Assembly: GCA_937967755.1 (NCBI GenBank) | Contig: CALBTA010000062.1 | Location: 1-7,183, forward strand | DNA from: an uncultured Planctomycetaceae bacterium | Lineage (GTDB): Bacteria > Planctomycetota > Planctomycetia > Pirellulales > Pirellulaceae | Length of the DNA: 7,183 nt | Direction of reading: 5' to 3' | Notes under the pieces: generated by a model | Told to the model about the DNA's origin: nothing | What the model saw: only the letters and a program-made list of their open reading frames with translations | The model's database searches: none | Translations under genes and position numbers: made by a program | Shown here: one piece after another, positions 6,901 through 7,183 of the stretch | Layout of the letters: each line of letters starts with the position of its first letter | Position numbering within the stretch: the stretch's first letter is position 1

Positions 6901-7183
6901 AGATACCCGATGGTTTCATCTTGCGCGACATTCCCCGTACCCGTTTCGGCCCTTTCCAAGGCGACGTCGAACCCGCTCACGGTGATGCTGGGCGTTCCGC
7001 TTCCGGCGTTGTCGATCGATGAGGTCAGCCAAGGCACGGAGTTGGCAGCGGGAGGCCCAGGAGGCGTTTCATTTACCATCGTTTGAATATCCGCCAGCAC
7101 CACCGGCGAGGTTGGGAATGGGGAAGTAAAATTCACCGTATCGTGGCCACCGCCGGCATTGCTGGGGCCCGAAGTGCTGCTGT
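3972..7183 (-). CDS. Giant secreted PEP-CTERM protein with lectin-like units and beta-helix repeats, N-terminus outside window
   Basis: The minus-strand frame is open from the window edge to a TAA at 3974-3972, giving 1069 complete codons. A GTG at 7136 exists, but the frame continues upstream of it without a stop, and homology-like sequence (GGGHDTVNFTSPF) spans it. The true start and signal peptide therefore lie outside the window. In order, the protein shows two tandem H-type-lectin-like beta units (7139-6525), then a linker with LWSNNINW. Next comes a long series of GGxLxV beta-helix-like repeats (about 6239-4647), and then a C-terminal beta-rich region with DILHVTGDADLDGTLDV. The end is a PEP-CTERM signal, VPEPASIAIWSLLGLALAG followed by a basic tail. 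PEP-CTERM proteins are exported and processed at the membrane by an exosortase; many are matrix or floc proteins made with exopolysaccharide. The visible part has no Cys and, before the last residue, only two Lys. An adhesin or matrix role is inferred; a carbohydrate ligand is possible but unproven. Confidence 0.93.
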   Translation of the reverse strand, partial: SSTSGPSNAGGGHDTVNFTSPFPTSPVVLADIQTMVNETPPGPPAANSVPWLTSSIDNAGSGTPSITVSGFDVALERAETGTGNVAQDETIGYLAITSGHGTISSTSGGSAGFDISGTGTVEFDAGISGDVIEGWTQPDAGADGTGNAVSFTSGFAAVPEVVVASLATRDGGDGGWLRANLSAITASGLKLATDEDTAHDGERGHTPERASIVAFGNAFTASSAPMQEVHFDDGSSHTGSGAVNGSGGGNSLWSNNINWRVETDISQTTPPNDIAPGVTDRANIALDDLENSPQPAFITPGDSFEVSAVRIGGNFGEGAGGDGVLNVDGGTLTVSGTGLGSGIALGFNGRDGKLNISNGALVDITAGNLLVGVENGNAQDVSEVRVTGASTLNVAGSFQIGGNQNTNADANTRGTVVVGNSMGTDNPIVNVNGGNTEVARGGIGRFTLNSGEFNQNASNFVLAQTRNTGSTSNTDAIVDVNGGALTIAGTGQLNMNGGLSVFNHNGGDVIVGGHLQMATANDTTSNATYNLDAGTGSLSIGGNLYVGRDRVGEFNYESGNFSITGAILLGGVDSNTNPNNRPNAHGTFNIGENAGTPTLNTNQFEVGRHNIGIVNQFGGDVHVNGANNLVISQLSASTGTYNMMGGTLDVGDPAGANGHINFNQGTSLFNQTGGDVTVNRNVQMANTNSGAMATYDISGGTLDVTGGPSDLIRIGIAGTGVFIARGDAQVDAGTITVGESNNANRLDIRESAIVNTGHLDVADGGSAVRGTVNQTGGTLNVTALTTYEVGAGGLATVNHSGGTANVTGNLNIGTDTTAGDSYTLSNSGTLNFGDTAGVTQVLGSTPSTMTVGVDGDFVFEGGTLANVTDIHVHPSNSPFTVGDNDFSDIARMVVGVDGGLDPDNAATTRAYTTISDGGGINPDGTPQGTPINFVLNADGVLAVDVFGFGSHGINGEQGGTLQIDPLDPALDSDILHVTGDADLDGTLDVNLNGFEPFPFAWYDVLFANGTINDDDLSINGVHLFRVVDNPNEDVGGQILQVAVPEPASIAIWSLLGLALAGFGYRQLRK
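3975..4055 (-). other. PEP-CTERM sorting signal of the giant surface protein
   Basis: The last 27 residues start with VPEP, then ASIAIWSLLGLALAGFG as a single membrane-spanning stretch, and end in YRQLRK, a short basic tail. This is the complete tripartite PEP-CTERM arrangement recognised by exosortases. It implies that the organism has an exosortase elsewhere, probably in or near this locus. Confidence 0.93.
4647..6239 (-). repeat. Protein-level beta-helix-like repeats within the PEP-CTERM protein
   Basis: The encoded protein repeats a core of the type VNxxGGxLxVxGxxxxG at irregular spacings of roughly 20-50 residues. Four longer copies share a V/FNQxGGDVxVNxxxQMAxxxxATYxxxGGTLDV pattern, at about 5690-5547, 5354-5217, 5186-5037 and 4877-4737. 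At the DNA level the copies share only short, degenerate strings such as GACGTCGCCGCC. They are therefore old, diverged protein repeats and not recent tandem DNA duplications. Such repeats usually build parallel beta-helix stalks of surface proteins. Confidence 0.75.
6525..7139 (-). other. Two tandem H-type-lectin-like units in the PEP-CTERM protein
   Basis: Unit A (7139-6894) reads TVNFTSPFPTSPVVLADIQT, then GFDVALERAE and ETIGYLAI. Unit B (6743-6525) reads AVSFTSGFAAVPEVVVASLA, then ASGLKLATDEDT and ERASIVAFG. Both follow the order: F-x5-P-x-V strand, a loop, a G-[FL]-x-[VL] strand with an acidic patch, and a final hydrophobic strand with IGYLAI or SIVAFG. This resembles the H-type lectin fold by pattern. 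Sequence similarity between the two units is low, and the assignment to the lectin superfamily is an inference that a profile search would settle. Confidence 0.5.

Noticed and set aside
7134..7136. GTG as the start of the PEP-CTERM gene
   Set aside because: The frame stays open upstream to the window edge and the lectin-like unit begins before this codon. There is no signal peptide after it, so the gene is partial.

Overview
The window looks like a piece of a planctomycete chromosome, probably of the Pirellulales type. This is inferred from three things: the style of the giant Gly/Asn/Thr-rich PEP-CTERM protein, the GumC-like protein without a kinase domain, and two kinds of palindromic intergenic repeat of a type familiar from planctomycete genomes. 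There is no rRNA or other phylogenetic marker, so the assignment is moderate only. No tRNA, rRNA, CRISPR array or transposase gene was seen.

Layout: (1) 1-1798, minus strand: two tightly spaced genes, a GNAT/CelD-type acetyltransferase (671-1798) followed after 12 bases by a NodB-type polysaccharide deacetylase (658 down to the window edge, C-terminus missing). (2) 1799-2220: a divergent intergenic region. It holds a GC-rich palindromic repeat that supplies the ribosome-binding sequence of the acetyltransferase gene, several short dyads, and a very good sigma-54 (-24/-12) promoter candidate pointing at the next gene. (3) 2221-3711, plus strand: a Wzz/GumC-type polysaccharide chain-length/export protein. 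(4) 3712-3971: a convergent intergenic region with a terminator-like hairpin and a 141-bp element bounded by 22-bp perfect inverted repeats. (5) 3972-7183, minus strand: a very long secreted protein whose N-terminus lies outside the window. It has two tandem H-type-lectin-like units, a long beta-helix-like repeat region, and a C-terminal PEP-CTERM sorting signal.

Taken together this is an exopolysaccharide/cell-surface locus. The deacetylase, the CelD-like acetyltransferase and the GumC-like protein are the kinds of protein that accompany exosortase/PEP-CTERM systems. The large PEP-CTERM protein is a candidate adhesin or matrix protein made alongside the polysaccharide. The sigma-54 promoter candidate fits the known link between PEP-CTERM/exopolysaccharide systems and RpoN-dependent regulators. 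That functional coupling is inferred from gene neighbourhood, not shown. No exosortase, glycosyltransferase or regulator gene lies inside the window.
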